Source: Eubacteriales Family XIII. Incertae Sedis bacterium (lineage in GTDB: Bacteria; Bacillota_A; Clostridia; Peptostreptococcales; Anaerovoracaceae). From it: a stretch of 24,568 nucleotides of DNA. Under the pieces are notes generated by a model that did not search any database, was not told where the DNA came from, and saw only the letters and a list, made by a program, of their open reading frames with translations. Location of the stretch: positions 1-24,568 of the forward strand of contig JAITLA010000174.1 in assembly GCA_031278145.1 (NCBI GenBank), written 5' to 3'. Shown here piece by piece: positions 1 to 7,362 of this stretch (positions are counted from its first letter, which is position 1; every line of letters starts with the position of its first letter). The position numbers and the translations under genes are program-made.

Positions 1-28
1 TGTACTCCGCCCCTGTCATAAGCGCCAT
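1..28 (-). CDS. 5' end of a gene, possibly 4-hydroxybutyryl-CoA dehydratase (partial)
   Basis: Only the first nine codons are in the window, reading MALMTGAEY on the minus strand. A full GGAGG ribosome site (38-42) precedes the ATG, 14 bases after the NifU-like gene's stop, so this is a real translation start in the same operon. The short N-terminus resembles the conserved opening of the 4-hydroxyphenylacetate 3-hydroxylase/4-hydroxybutyryl-CoA dehydratase (AbfD) family. The upstream cat1-like and sucD genes make AbfD the expected product: it would convert 4-hydroxybutyryl-CoA to crotonyl-CoA with FAD and a [4Fe-4S] cluster. Nine residues cannot prove a family, so the assignment rests mostly on context. 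Confidence 0.45.
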
Positions 29-42
29 GATTTAATTCCTCC

Positions 43-333
43 TCATTCACGAATCTCAATCTCACCACTAAGTATTTTTTTTGCCATATCGATGAGTTCC
101 CGGCTCACCGACATATCCAATATAATATCATCCAATTCCGGAAGTTCCTGCAACACGATGGATCGGATGATGTCCTCCACGGTGTATTGCGCGGAAGGAC
201 AACCGCTGCACGCGCCCGTCATCTTGATGTATGCCACGCCGTTTTCGTATTTCGCGAGCTCCGCGCCGCCGCGGTGTCCTTCCAACAGAGGATTGACCTT
301 CTCGGTCAAAATCGATTTGATCTTCTCTTCCAT
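43..333 (-). CDS. NifU-like C-terminal-domain Fe-S scaffold/carrier protein
   Basis: This 96-residue protein consists only of the NifU C-terminal (Nfu) domain. It carries the family's CxxC signature, Cys42-Ser-Gly-Cys45 within TGACSGCPSAQY, followed by the usual helix. Such proteins bind a [4Fe-4S] cluster at the paired cysteines of a dimer and pass it to target enzymes in the cytoplasm. The open frame extends 34 codons further upstream, but the ATG at 333 gives the normal domain length; its ribosome site is weak (GGG about 8 bases upstream). A good promoter lies at 388-416, and the gene is followed 14 bases later by the partial gene at 1-28. The position suggests a role in maturing the Fe-S enzyme predicted downstream (inference). 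Confidence 0.85.
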   Translation of the reverse strand: MEEKIKSILTEKVNPLLEGHRGGAELAKYENGVAYIKMTGACSGCPSAQYTVEDIIRSIVLQELPELDDIILDMSVSRELIDMAKKILSGEIEIRE

Positions 334-387
334 AAAAATTACCCGCGAATTCCCTTCAAGCAGACCGACATTGCGTCTTCCACTAAC

Positions 388-416
388 AGTATATACACAT
401 TTAATATGCTTGGCAA
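388..416 (-). promoter_or_regulatory. Predicted sigma-A promoter for the NifU-like gene
   Basis: On the minus strand this reads TTGCCA (411-416), a 17-base spacer, then TATACT (388-393), close to the vegetative consensus. It lies 55 bases upstream of the NifU-like start codon, inside the 305-base gap after sucD. It would let the Nfu gene and the following gene be transcribed separately from cat1-sucD. The rest of the 334-638 gap is AT-rich between about 420 and 520, and I see no further gene in it. A 7-base T run on the minus strand just after the sucD stop has no convincing stem before it. Confidence 0.6.
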
Positions 417-638
417 GCGAAAATTCGCGGTACACCTTGATTTTTCAAAATTTTTTATGCAATTGTGACATATCTCAATGGCATTCGAATTTAAATGAAA
501 ATTCGGCGTATACGGATCGATTTGTTCAGAATTTTCTGCCCGATTTCACCCCGTTTCGCCATAAGGCGCCACCTGACCTTTGCGGCCCGCCGCGCGCCGC
601 GGAAACGCAATACGACACACGCCAAAAAAAGGAAAGCC

Positions 639-2024
639 TCACAACGAACTCCACAGCTCCTCTTCGCTTGGGACGGGATTGTTCGGCATGTATTCCGCAA
701 TCCTGGAAATGTTGATCAGGTGCGTGTGGGTGAGGTTCTCGGATATGCTGTTGTTGCCCCAAGAACCGCAACCCAATGTGTTTGTCGGATTAAGACCGTT
801 GTGGAAGCTGCCCCCGTCGCTGCTCGCGCAGACTTGGTTGATGACAAATCTGGAAACAGAAAGGGAGAGCCCCGCGTATTCAATGTTTTCCCTGTTATTT
901 GAATGGATGCACACGCTGTGCCCCTTGCCTTCCGCTTCGAGGTTTCTCTTCGCAATCTCCACGCTGTCCTTGAAATCGCGGCTGCGGTAGGCCGCCAACA
1001 CGGGACACATCTTTTCCCTGCCCAGCGGATCCGCTTCGCCGGTCCCCTCGGCCTCGACCACGATCAGCTTTGCGCGCGCGGGAACCTCGATGCCCGCAAG
1101 CTTTCCGATGTCTTGGGCGGATTGTCCGACGGAATGCCTGTTCGCCGCTTTGTCCGTGAAGATGGCGCCGCGCAGCAGATCCCGCTCCCTTGCGCTTCGG
1201 ACCACGTATGCGCCGTTTTCCTCGAAGGCCCGCAAGACCGCGTCAAAGCGCGCGTCCGTGCAGATGACGGACTGCTCGGCGGAGCAGATGATGCCGTAAT
1301 CGAAGGCCCTGCCCGCGGCGATCTTGGGAACGGCCTCCGAGATGTCCGCGTCGTCGTCGATAATGCACTGAATATTCCCCGTGCCGACGCCGAGAGCGGG
1401 CTTCCCCGAGCTGTACGCGGCCTTGACCATGCCCATGCCGCCCGTCGCGATAACGACGTCCGCCGACGCGATCAGTTCCCTCGTGTTTTCCCTGGATTGC
1501 CTGTCTATGATCTGTATGATATTTTCAGGAATATCCAAATCCTTTAGCGCACGCTTGATCAAGTCCACGGCCGCGCCGCTGCATCTCGTCGAGTTGTGGT
1601 GCGGCGTGACGATGATCGCGTTGCCGCCCTTCAGCGCGAACATGGCATTGCTCATCGGCGTCACGATTGGGTTTGTGACGGGGGTGATCGCCGCGATTAC
1701 GCCCATCGGCTTCGCAATCCGCGTGATGCCGGTCGCCTCGTCCCTGTCCAGGATCCCCTTTGATTTCTTGCCCTTCAAGCTGTTCCAGATGATCTGCGCC
1801 TTGCTCCTGTTTTTCGCGGTCTTGTCCGCGACATTGCCCATGTTCGTTTCTTCCACCGCCATTTCCGCCAGAAGCGCCGCGTTGTCGAAAATCGTCTTCG
1901 CGATTGCGCGAACCGCCCTGTCGGTGTCTTCCTGACTGTATTGTTCAAATTCCGCCTGCGCGATTCGCGCTTTTCGGATATATTCGGAAATGTAAGCCTT
2001 TGCGTCCGCGGTCGTCGGTTCCAT
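639..2024 (-). CDS. sucD: CoA-acylating succinate-semialdehyde dehydrogenase
   Basis: This 461-residue aldehyde dehydrogenase-superfamily enzyme reduces succinyl-CoA to succinate semialdehyde with NAD(P)H in the cytoplasm. The catalytic cysteine is Cys247 in DYGIICSAEQS. The Rossmann region includes VVIATGGMGMVKAAYSSG (about 190-207). The C-terminal block GCGSWGNNSISENLTHTHL and the ending PSEEELW closely resemble the Clostridium kluyveri SucD protein as I remember it. The ATG at 2024 has a GGGAGGA ribosome site 8 bases upstream. The gene starts 45 bases after the CoA-transferase gene, so the two are probably one operon. Related EutE/PduP/AdhE-type acylating dehydrogenases are the alternatives, but no alcohol dehydrogenase domain or microcompartment genes are present, and the cat1-like neighbour favours SucD. 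Confidence 0.88.
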   Translation of the reverse strand: MEPTTADAKAYISEYIRKARIAQAEFEQYSQEDTDRAVRAIAKTIFDNAALLAEMAVEETNMGNVADKTAKNRSKAQIIWNSLKGKKSKGILDRDEATGITRIAKPMGVIAAITPVTNPIVTPMSNAMFALKGGNAIIVTPHHNSTRCSGAAVDLIKRALKDLDIPENIIQIIDRQSRENTRELIASADVVIATGGMGMVKAAYSSGKPALGVGTGNIQCIIDDDADISEAVPKIAAGRAFDYGIICSAEQSVICTDARFDAVLRAFEENGAYVVRSARERDLLRGAIFTDKAANRHSVGQSAQDIGKLAGIEVPARAKLIVVEAEGTGEADPLGREKMCPVLAAYRSRDFKDSVEIAKRNLEAEGKGHSVCIHSNNRENIEYAGLSLSVSRFVINQVCASSDGGSFHNGLNPTNTLGCGSWGNNSISENLTHTHLINISRIAEYMPNNPVPSEEELWSSL

Positions 2025-2069
2025 TGTCTTTTCCTCCCTGTTTTCTTCGCGATATATCGATTGTCGCCC

Positions 2070-3581
2070 TTATACCTTCATGCTTCCTGTTTTTAAAAAT
2101 CTCACATGCCAGCTCAATGCCTCGTCCAATATGTGAGGCGTGTGCTTTGGCCCCGCCTCCGAAGCCCTTTTGAAGTAATCGAGAAGGGCGTCCCTGTAGT
2201 CGGGGTGGGCGCAGTTTTCGATGATCTTCACCGCGCGCTCCCTCGGCGCAAGCCCTCTCAGATCGGCATAGCCCTGCTCCGTGACGATCACCATGACCTC
2301 ATGCTCGGTATGATCCACATGGGAAACCATCGGCACGATGGACGAGATCGCCCCGTCCTTTGCCGTGGACACCGTGCTGAAAATCGTAATGGCGCCGTTT
2401 CTCGAAAAATCCCCGGAACCGCCGATCCCGTTCATCATCCTCGAACCCATGATGTGCGTCGAATTCACATTGCCGTAGATGTCCGCCTCTATGGCGGTGT
2501 TCATGGCAATCACGCCCAGTCTTCTGGCTATCTCCGGGCTGTTGCTGATCTCCTGCGGCCGGAGGATGATCTTTTCTTTGAAGAATTCGATCTCTTCCTC
2601 GAATGCGGGCAGGGCCTCGGGCGAAGGGCTGAGCGATGTGGCGGAGGCCAACACCGCCTTGCCGGTTCTCAGCAGATCCAGCATGGAATCCTGCACCACC
2701 TCCGTGTAACAGGTCAGATTTTCAAAATCGGACTCGCACAATCCGTACAGCACGGCGTTCGCCACGCTTCCCACGCCGGATTGCAAGGGCAAAAGCTCCT
2801 TTGTGAGGCGCCCCGCTTTGACTTCCTCCTTGAAAAAAAGGATGATGTTTTCCGATATTTTCCGTTCCGCGTCCGTTGCCTTTGCCAAGGGTCTGGTTTT
2901 GTCCTGCATGTCCGTCAGGACGATGGCGGCGATTTTATCGAGGCCGCATTCGATGTACGGCGCGCCGATCCGATCCCCGGGCGCCGTCAGGGGAATCGGC
3001 TTCCTGTTCGGAGGGTTTTCCGGCATGTAGATGTCCGCCATCCCTTCCATGGCCGGCGGCTTCAGCAAGTTGATCTCCACGATCACCTTGTCTGCGCCGC
3101 GGACGAGGGAAGGCGTATTGCCGATCCCGCCCAAGGGTATGAGCCGGCCTTCCGGGCTGATCGCCAGGGCCTCTACAATCGCGATGTCCACCTTGGGCAG
3201 AAAGCCGTAATTTATGTATTGAGTGGATTGGGACAGATGCATGTCGATGTACAGGACACCGCCCTTGTTGATGCTGTCGCGTATGCTCGCGTCCGTATGA
3301 TAGGGCAGGCGCCTTGCGATGATTCCCGCCTCCGTCCAGGCGCCGTCGATCTCCGGGCCGACGGACGCGCCCGTATAAAGCGAAAGTTTCAGCTTCTCCC
3401 CCGCCTTCGCTCTTTCGGCGACGGCGAGCGGCGTCGCCTTCGGATAGCCGGACGGCGTGAAGCCCGAAACGCCTACGACCATGCCGTCGCGGACGAGCTT
3501 GGCCGCGTCTTCGGCCGCCATAATCAAATCAAAGAGCTTTTCGTTTCGGATCCTGTCCTTCAGTTCGTTTCGATTCGCCAT
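2070..3581 (-). CDS. cat1: Acetyl-CoA hydrolase/transferase-family CoA-transferase (succinyl-CoA:acetate type, Cat1-like)
   Basis: This 503-residue class I CoA-transferase has the acetyl-CoA hydrolase/transferase fold. The likely catalytic glutamate is Glu294 in CYTEVVQDSM, where family enzymes form the glutamyl-CoA thioester. Other family blocks are QSGVGSVANAV (267-277), NSTHIMGSRMMNGIGGSGDF and the C-terminal VTEQGYADLRGLAPRERA. Given sucD directly downstream, the expected reaction is CoA transfer from acetyl-CoA (or another acyl-CoA) to succinate, feeding succinyl-CoA to SucD. A 4-hydroxybutyrate CoA-transferase (Cat2-like) is the main alternative and cannot be excluded by sequence reading alone. 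The ATG at 3581 has an AAAGGAG site 8-10 bases upstream. A promoter and a LysR-type dyad lie upstream (3651-3716). Confidence 0.82.
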   Translation of the reverse strand: MANRNELKDRIRNEKLFDLIMAAEDAAKLVRDGMVVGVSGFTPSGYPKATPLAVAERAKAGEKLKLSLYTGASVGPEIDGAWTEAGIIARRLPYHTDASIRDSINKGGVLYIDMHLSQSTQYINYGFLPKVDIAIVEALAISPEGRLIPLGGIGNTPSLVRGADKVIVEINLLKPPAMEGMADIYMPENPPNRKPIPLTAPGDRIGAPYIECGLDKIAAIVLTDMQDKTRPLAKATDAERKISENIILFFKEEVKAGRLTKELLPLQSGVGSVANAVLYGLCESDFENLTCYTEVVQDSMLDLLRTGKAVLASATSLSPSPEALPAFEEEIEFFKEKIILRPQEISNSPEIARRLGVIAMNTAIEADIYGNVNSTHIMGSRMMNGIGGSGDFSRNGAITIFSTVSTAKDGAISSIVPMVSHVDHTEHEVMVIVTEQGYADLRGLAPRERAVKIIENCAHPDYRDALLDYFKRASEAGPKHTPHILDEALSWHVRFLKTGSMKV

Positions 3582-3650
3582 ACCGGCTGCTCCTTTCGCA
3601 AATGCCCTTTACCTGTTGTGTCGATTCTGCGAGCAACGCTGCTTGACATA

Positions 3651-3679
3651 TTATTAACAAATCGCGGCTGAAAATGCAA
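3651..3679 (-). promoter_or_regulatory. Candidate promoter of the cat1-sucD operon
   Basis: On the minus strand TTGCAT (3674-3679) is separated by 17 bases from TAATAA (3651-3656); a TAATAT three bases further on is an alternative -10. The -10 is weak, as expected for an activator-dependent promoter. The implied transcription start is near 3644, giving a leader of about 60 bases before the cat1-like ATG. Confidence 0.45.
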
Positions 3680-3699
3680 ATTGAAAAAAGTAATGCTAT

Positions 3700-3716
3700 G
3701 ATAGAATTAAACTATC
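3700..3716. promoter_or_regulatory. LysR-type operator dyad upstream of cat1-like gene
   Basis: This is a perfect dyad, GATAG-N7-CTATC. Its core ATAGAATTAAACTAT has the T-N11-A form of LysR-family recognition sites. Its centre (3708) is about 64 bases upstream of the transcription start predicted from 3651-3679, which is the classical distance for such sites. It lies between the cat1-like gene and a divergent truncated LysR gene, the usual arrangement for a LysR-controlled operon. Confidence 0.55.
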
Positions 3717-3725
3717 GACAATCGC

Positions 3726-4184
3726 TTGCGGGGTGTCTGTCGCCGATCTATAATTAAATTTTTAACAAACTTGGTACTCTGGGCAAATCCGAAACATCCT
3801 CTCGCAAACGAAAAAATCATTACAGGGGAAATGCTGAAAGGCCATCCCTTTATCATGGTGCCGCAAGGCTCTTATCATTTCAAGACCATCTCCGATCATT
3901 ACAAAAACATTTCGCTGAATGTGGTCATGCATTCCAATCAAATCCCCACGATCCGCTACATGTTGGAACAGAACAGGGCGGTTACGATTCTGTATGAGCA
4001 GGTGTTCGAAAACGACAAAAATCTCTGCAAACGGGCGCTCTCCGAAGCGTTGAGGGCAAAAATCGGCGTCTTTTGGAAAAAAGATGTGTATGTCACAAGC
4101 GCGATGAAGACATTTATTCGCTTCGCGAAGGCGATCAAACAGACGCCGCAGTACCCCCGGCCACTCGTAAAACACCCGTTGTAA
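3726..4184 (+). pseudogene. Truncated LysR-family regulator (C-terminal effector-binding part only)
   Basis: The readable protein, from about LVLWANPKHPLAN onward to RFAKAIKQ, matches the second half of a LysR effector-binding domain: a beta strand with NPxHPLA, then FIMVPQGS, then MLEQNRAVTILYE. No helix-turn-helix domain, linker or first half of the effector domain is present in any frame upstream, and only about 150 bases separate it from the cat1-like start. The only upstream start is a TTG at 3726 without a ribosome site, and the first in-frame ATG is 34 codons into the homology. About 150-180 residues are therefore missing, most simply by deletion. Its divergent position next to a LysR-type dyad suggests that it was the regulator of cat1-sucD. 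The last dozen or so residues run past the normal domain end into the edge of the structured element at 4176-4501. Confidence 0.75.
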
Positions 4185-4501
4185 AATGCTTTCCGCTCCG
4201 GTATACTGTTACTGCTCAGATACCTCGTTACTATTCAAACCCCGCGCAATTTCGCCCATCACGGTCAACTCCAACCGGCTGAATCCGGGGAGTTGTCGAG
4301 TGGCGCCTTCCGGCCATTTACTGCGTAAATGGGGATACCCGTTCGCTGCGCTCCGGGCACGCGTAGGCGCGCATCGGAGGCGGATTTGGGTCCTCGGAGC
4401 ATACTCAGACGTACCTAAGACGGCTAAAACCCAAATCGGGTTCCGACATGGACGAAAATTGCGTGACGGGTGAGCGGTAACGACATACTTTGCAACAACG
4501 G
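4176..4501. repeat. Structured gene-free block with imperfect terminal inverted repeats (MITE-like candidate)
   Basis: This block holds no convincing gene. The left arm GTATACTGTTACTGCTC (4199-4215) and right arm GAGCGGTAACGACATAC (4471-4487) are inverted copies matching at about 13 of 17 positions. The outer CCGTTGT (4176-4182) and ACAACGG (4495-4501) are also inverted copies, and inner segments around CGAAATTGCG / CGAAAATTGCG pair again. Two perfect hairpins lie inside: CCATTTAC-TGC-GTAAATGG (4314-4332), and GATTTGGGT (4383-4391) with ACCCAAATC (4429-4437). On the minus strand the left arm lies in an open frame ending GEIARGLNSNEVSEQ, which I take to be incidental to the repeat. It may be a non-autonomous mobile repeat or a structured RNA; copy number is unknown from one window. 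No thiamine (TPP) riboswitch core is visible although thiN follows. Confidence 0.45.
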
Positions 4502-4534
4502 TTATTTCAGGGCAGGGCACATCAGGAGAACGAC

Positions 4535-5200
4535 ATGAGCCGAATCCTGCCGCGCGGCACGCCAAAAGAGCGGCGCTGCGTCATCATCACCGCCCGCGTC
4601 GAGGGCACGATCTCCGCGGCGCTGCGCCTCAGAGCGGACGACTTCGTCCTGTGCGCCGACGGCGGTCTGAAACCGGCGGCGGCGGAGGGCATCAAACCCG
4701 CCGCAATCATCGGCGACTTCGACTCCGTTGGCGCGCTCCCGCGGGACACGCCGGAAACGCGGGTGATCGGCTTCCCATCCGAAAAGGACGATACGGACAC
4801 GCTGCTGGCCTTGAAATACGGGCTGGACGCCGGCTTCCGTGACTTCGTCGTCGTCGGCGGCCTGAACGGACGCTTCGACCACAGCTACGCAAACCTCCAG
4901 ACCGCAGCCCACTGCTTGGACCGCGGCGGGCGCATATGGCTGGCCGACGCGATGAACAAGGCGACCCTGACGGACGCCGGCGTCTTTGTGCTGCGGCCGG
5001 AGGAGGACTTTTATTTCTCCCTCTTCTCGTGGACGGAAAGCTGCGACGGCCTCTGCATCGAAAACGCCAAATACGACGCGCGGGGCATCCGCCTCACGCA
5101 GGGCTTCCCCCTCGGTGTCAGCAACGAATTCAAGGGCGGCCCCGTCACGATCCGCAAGGAAAGCGGCCGGCTGCTGATCGTCCTGTCGCGAAAGGACTGA
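4535..5200 (+). CDS. thiN: Thiamine pyrophosphokinase
   Basis: This 221-residue cytoplasmic enzyme transfers pyrophosphate from ATP to thiamine, making thiamine diphosphate. The family motifs appear in order: ADGG (41-44), GDFDS (60-64), EKDDTDT (83-89) and GGLNGRFDH (108-116), with acidic residues for Mg-ATP. The C-terminal thiamine-binding domain includes GVSNEF (194-199). The ATG at 4535 was chosen because AGGAGA lies 6-7 bases before it; the frame opens 15 codons earlier without a ribosome site. The length is normal for the family. The gene stands alone, convergent with the chemoreceptor gene. In many Firmicutes thiN follows rpe/rsgA, but neither is here, which fits a locally rearranged neighbourhood. 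Confidence 0.92.
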   Translation: MSRILPRGTPKERRCVIITARVEGTISAALRLRADDFVLCADGGLKPAAAEGIKPAAIIGDFDSVGALPRDTPETRVIGFPSEKDDTDTLLALKYGLDAGFRDFVVVGGLNGRFDHSYANLQTAAHCLDRGGRIWLADAMNKATLTDAGVFVLRPEEDFYFSLFSWTESCDGLCIENAKYDARGIRLTQGFPLGVSNEFKGGPVTIRKESGRLLIVLSRKD

Positions 5201-5215
5201 GCCCGCACGGACGGA

Positions 5216-5248
5216 AAGGGCCCGCCGGATCGCGCCGGCCGGCCCCTT
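5216..5248. terminator. GC-rich hairpin between convergent thiN and chemoreceptor genes
   Basis: AAGGG and a GCCGG-rich left arm (5216-5228) pair with a CCGGCCGGCCCCTT right arm (5235-5248) around a short loop, with one or two mismatches. It lies 16 bases after the thiN stop. There is no clear T run on the plus strand and only TTTCC on the minus strand, so it may be a weak bidirectional terminator or a transcript-end stabiliser. Confidence 0.45.
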
Positions 5249-5322
5249 CGATTCCGGTTCGCGCGACGCGATCCCTTTCGATCCGCCCGAAATCAAGCGC
5301 GGCGGGGGACTGACGCCGTCGT

Positions 5323-7080
5323 TCAATACTTGTCGACGACGTTCCCAAGATCTATCTCCGTGACCTTTCCGTATGACGGCGCCGCATCCAAGGCCCGCCG
5401 CGCATCCATCGGATCGGGGTCCGTGCGCAGGGCTTCCTTCAGCTTGAACCGCGACAGGATGTTTTCAAGCGTATCGGCCTGTGCGGACAGTTCCTGCGCC
5501 GCGGCCGCGGCTTCCTCCGCCGTCGCGGAATTGGCCTGCACCACGTCCGAAATTTGGTTCATGCCCCTTGTAATCTCGGAAATGGATTCGCTCTGCCTGC
5601 GCGAGGCGTCGCTGATCGCCTGCATGGACAAGGCGTTTTTCTCGGATATCTCGTTGACGGAATTCAGGCTCTCGCTCGTTCGCACGGCGATGGAATTGCC
5701 TTCCGTGACCCTTTGCGTGCTGCTTTCTATCAGCACGGCCGTTTCCTTGGCGGCCTCGGCCGACTTGGAGGCGAGGTTTCTGACCTCGTCCGCGACGACC
5801 GCGAAGCCCTTGCCGTGCTGCCCCGCCCGCGCCGCTTCGACGGCGGCGTTCAGCGCGAGGATGTTGGTCTGGAACGCGATGTCGTCTATCACCTTGATCA
5901 CCTTCGCGATGTTGTTCGAACTCTCGTTGATGTCGCTCATGGCCGTCGTCATATTGTACATGGACTCCAGGCTCTCGTGCATGTACTTGGACGAAAGCCG
6001 CACATCGTCGTAAGCCTCCTGCGACTTCTTGGTGTTGTCCTCGGACTGCGAAAGCACCTCCGAAACGGACGCGGAAAATTCTTCGAGCGTCGCGGCCTGT
6101 TCGCTCGATCCGGACGCCAGCGACTGCGCGCCCGTTGCGATCTGTCCCGCGCCTGCGGAAACCTGCGCCGAGGCCTCCTTGATCTCGAGCAGCATCCTGT
6201 TGTTCTTGTCTATGACCGTGTTGATGGATTGATTCATGATGTCCTTGTCGGAACGGACGGGAACGGATCCGCGGTAATCGCCGTCGGCGATCAGGGACAG
6301 GACACCCGCCTGTTCCTTGATGGCGTGGATCATCTCCTTGAAGGCTTCCGCGAGCGCGCCCATTTCATCCTTGCCGGTCGCGCTTACGCTGACGTCGATA
6401 TCGCCCTTCGCGATGGAAGTCGCCGCCTCGAGCAAATGCATGGCGGGCGTCGCGACGAGCCTCGCGATCAGCAGTCCGAAAACGACGGCGAAGGCCACGG
6501 AAAGGGCCGCCATCGCGATCAGCACACCGGTCAGAGCCATCGCCTTTTGCGCATCGGTGGCGCTCGCATCTTCGGCGACGGTCTTGATCAAGGCCACCAA
6601 GCGGTCGATGCCATTCTGCACCTCGGTCGTCAGCGAAGACGCTATGAGCTCGAAAGCACCCGCCGAATCGTGCGCCCGGATCCGCGAAACCAGCTCGTCA
6701 AGCTTTTTTATGTAGACGCCGTTCGCCGTTTCGATATCGACGAGCGTGGCCTTGCCCGCCTCCGTCATCAGGTGCTCCCGCAGATATTGAATCTCATTGG
6801 AGAACTGTGTGCGGGCGGCATCCAGATCCGCGAGAGCGGCATTCATTTTTTCCGGATTGTCCAAATGCAGCATGGCCTCGCGATACGCGACGCGCTGCAA
6901 GGTCAACTCGATTTCCAAATTGCTTACGTATTCCATGTTTTTGACATGGCCAAACATCTTCGCTTCCGTGCCGGCCAGGGCCGACATGCCATAGATCCCG
7001 ATGGCGCCGACCACCGCGGTCAGAACCGCGACAAGCAGGAAGCCAAACAAAAGCTTCGTTTTGATCTTCCAATTTCTCAT
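5323..7080 (-). CDS. Methyl-accepting chemotaxis protein (transmembrane, 4HB-type sensor)
   Basis: This 585-residue chemoreceptor passes ligand signals to CheA/CheW. There is a first membrane helix at about 9-31, then an extracytoplasmic helical region of about 150 residues that looks like a four-helix-bundle (4HB_MCP) sensor. A second membrane helix lies at about 183-207, followed by HAMP (about 207-260) and a further HAMP-like segment (about 260-300). The long coiled-coil signalling domain has the conserved hairpin tip [20 protein letters not shown] (398-417) and [15 protein letters not shown]. Glu/Gln-Ala-rich stretches fit methylation sites. There is no C-terminal CheR-docking pentapeptide; it ends VVDKY. 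The ATG at 7080 has an AGGGAGA ribosome site. Its own promoter (7218-7247) lies upstream. No che genes are nearby and the ligand is unknown. Confidence 0.93.
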   Translation of the reverse strand: MRNWKIKTKLLFGFLLVAVLTAVVGAIGIYGMSALAGTEAKMFGHVKNMEYVSNLEIELTLQRVAYREAMLHLDNPEKMNAALADLDAARTQFSNEIQYLREHLMTEAGKATLVDIETANGVYIKKLDELVSRIRAHDSAGAFELIASSLTTEVQNGIDRLVALIKTVAEDASATDAQKAMALTGVLIAMAALSVAFAVVFGLLIARLVATPAMHLLEAATSIAKGDIDVSVSATGKDEMGALAEAFKEMIHAIKEQAGVLSLIADGDYRGSVPVRSDKDIMNQSINTVIDKNNRMLLEIKEASAQVSAGAGQIATGAQSLASGSSEQAATLEEFSASVSEVLSQSEDNTKKSQEAYDDVRLSSKYMHESLESMYNMTTAMSDINESSNNIAKVIKVIDDIAFQTNILALNAAVEAARAGQHGKGFAVVADEVRNLASKSAEAAKETAVLIESSTQRVTEGNSIAVRTSESLNSVNEISEKNALSMQAISDASRRQSESISEITRGMNQISDVVQANSATAEEAAAAAQELSAQADTLENILSRFKLKEALRTDPDPMDARRALDAAPSYGKVTEIDLGNVVDKY

Positions 7081-7217
7081 GATAAATCTCCCTTTACTCC
7101 CTTTGATTCCGGCATTGTCCCCGTAAGCCCTCCCCCAAGGGCAAGAACAAAGCCTTCTGACAGAACGGTGCGATATGCTGCCTGCGCAAAGGGCGCCCGC
7201 ATCATCGCGTTGTTATT

Positions 7218-7247
7218 ATTCTAATACGATTACGGTAAGCGCGTCAA
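7218..7247 (-). promoter_or_regulatory. Predicted sigma-A promoter of the chemoreceptor gene
   Basis: On the minus strand TTGACG (7242-7247) is followed after 18 bases by TAGAAT (7218-7223), a good vegetative match. It lies about 140 bases upstream of the start codon. A perfect 12-base inverted repeat begins three bases upstream of the -35 (7250-7286). No motif typical of the flagellar sigma factor was seen. Confidence 0.6.
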
Positions 7248-7249
7248 GC

Positions 7250-7286
7250 AAAGCTTTTGCGTTCGGGCTTTTATCGCAAAAGCTTT
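7250..7286. repeat. Perfect 12-bp inverted repeat upstream of the chemoreceptor promoter
   Basis: AAAGCTTTTGCG (7250-7261) and CGCAAAAGCTTT (7275-7286) are exact inverted copies around a 13-base loop. The repeat sits between the stnC terminator and the chemoreceptor -35 box. No T run follows on the minus strand, so it is a poor terminator. It may be an operator or a transcript-end stem. A further TTATCGCAAAA copy overlaps the right arm and extends toward the terminator. Confidence 0.55.
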
Positions 7287-7291
7287 ATCGC

Positions 7292-7327
7292 AAAAAAGAG
7301 GGCTGCCCGTTTTGGGCAGCCCCCCTC
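7292..7327 (-). terminator. Rho-independent terminator of the stnABC operon
   Basis: On the minus strand a GAGGGGGGCTGCCC arm, a five-base loop and GGGCAGCCCTC are followed by six Ts. The stem is perfect over the core GGCTGCCC/GGGCAGCC. It lies about 36 bases after the stnC stop codon and is the strongest terminator on the minus strand in this window. Confidence 0.9.
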
Positions 7328-7362
7328 GATTGCGGTTTCGCGCTTGCGAAGGTACGGCCCTG

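Noticed and set aside
3643..3648. TTGACA on the plus strand as a promoter for the LysR remnant
   Set aside because: No -10 box is found 16-18 bases downstream, so it is not counted as a promoter.
2106..3671. Long plus-strand open frame opposite the cat1-like gene
   Set aside because: Composition and lack of motifs mark it as an antisense shadow; the minus-strand CoA-transferase has conserved motifs and a ribosome site.
4185..4534. TPP riboswitch upstream of thiN
   Set aside because: I could not find the conserved CUGAGA and ACCUGAU-type core elements in the leader.
4209..4565. 118-codon minus-strand frame over the structured element and thiN start
   Set aside because: It overlaps the thiN start and lies within a hairpin-rich repeat-like block. 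It has no ribosome site and no recognised domain.
5554..7224. Long plus-strand open frame opposite the chemoreceptor
   Set aside because: It has no domain or ribosome site, and it is explained by codon bias of the minus-strand gene.
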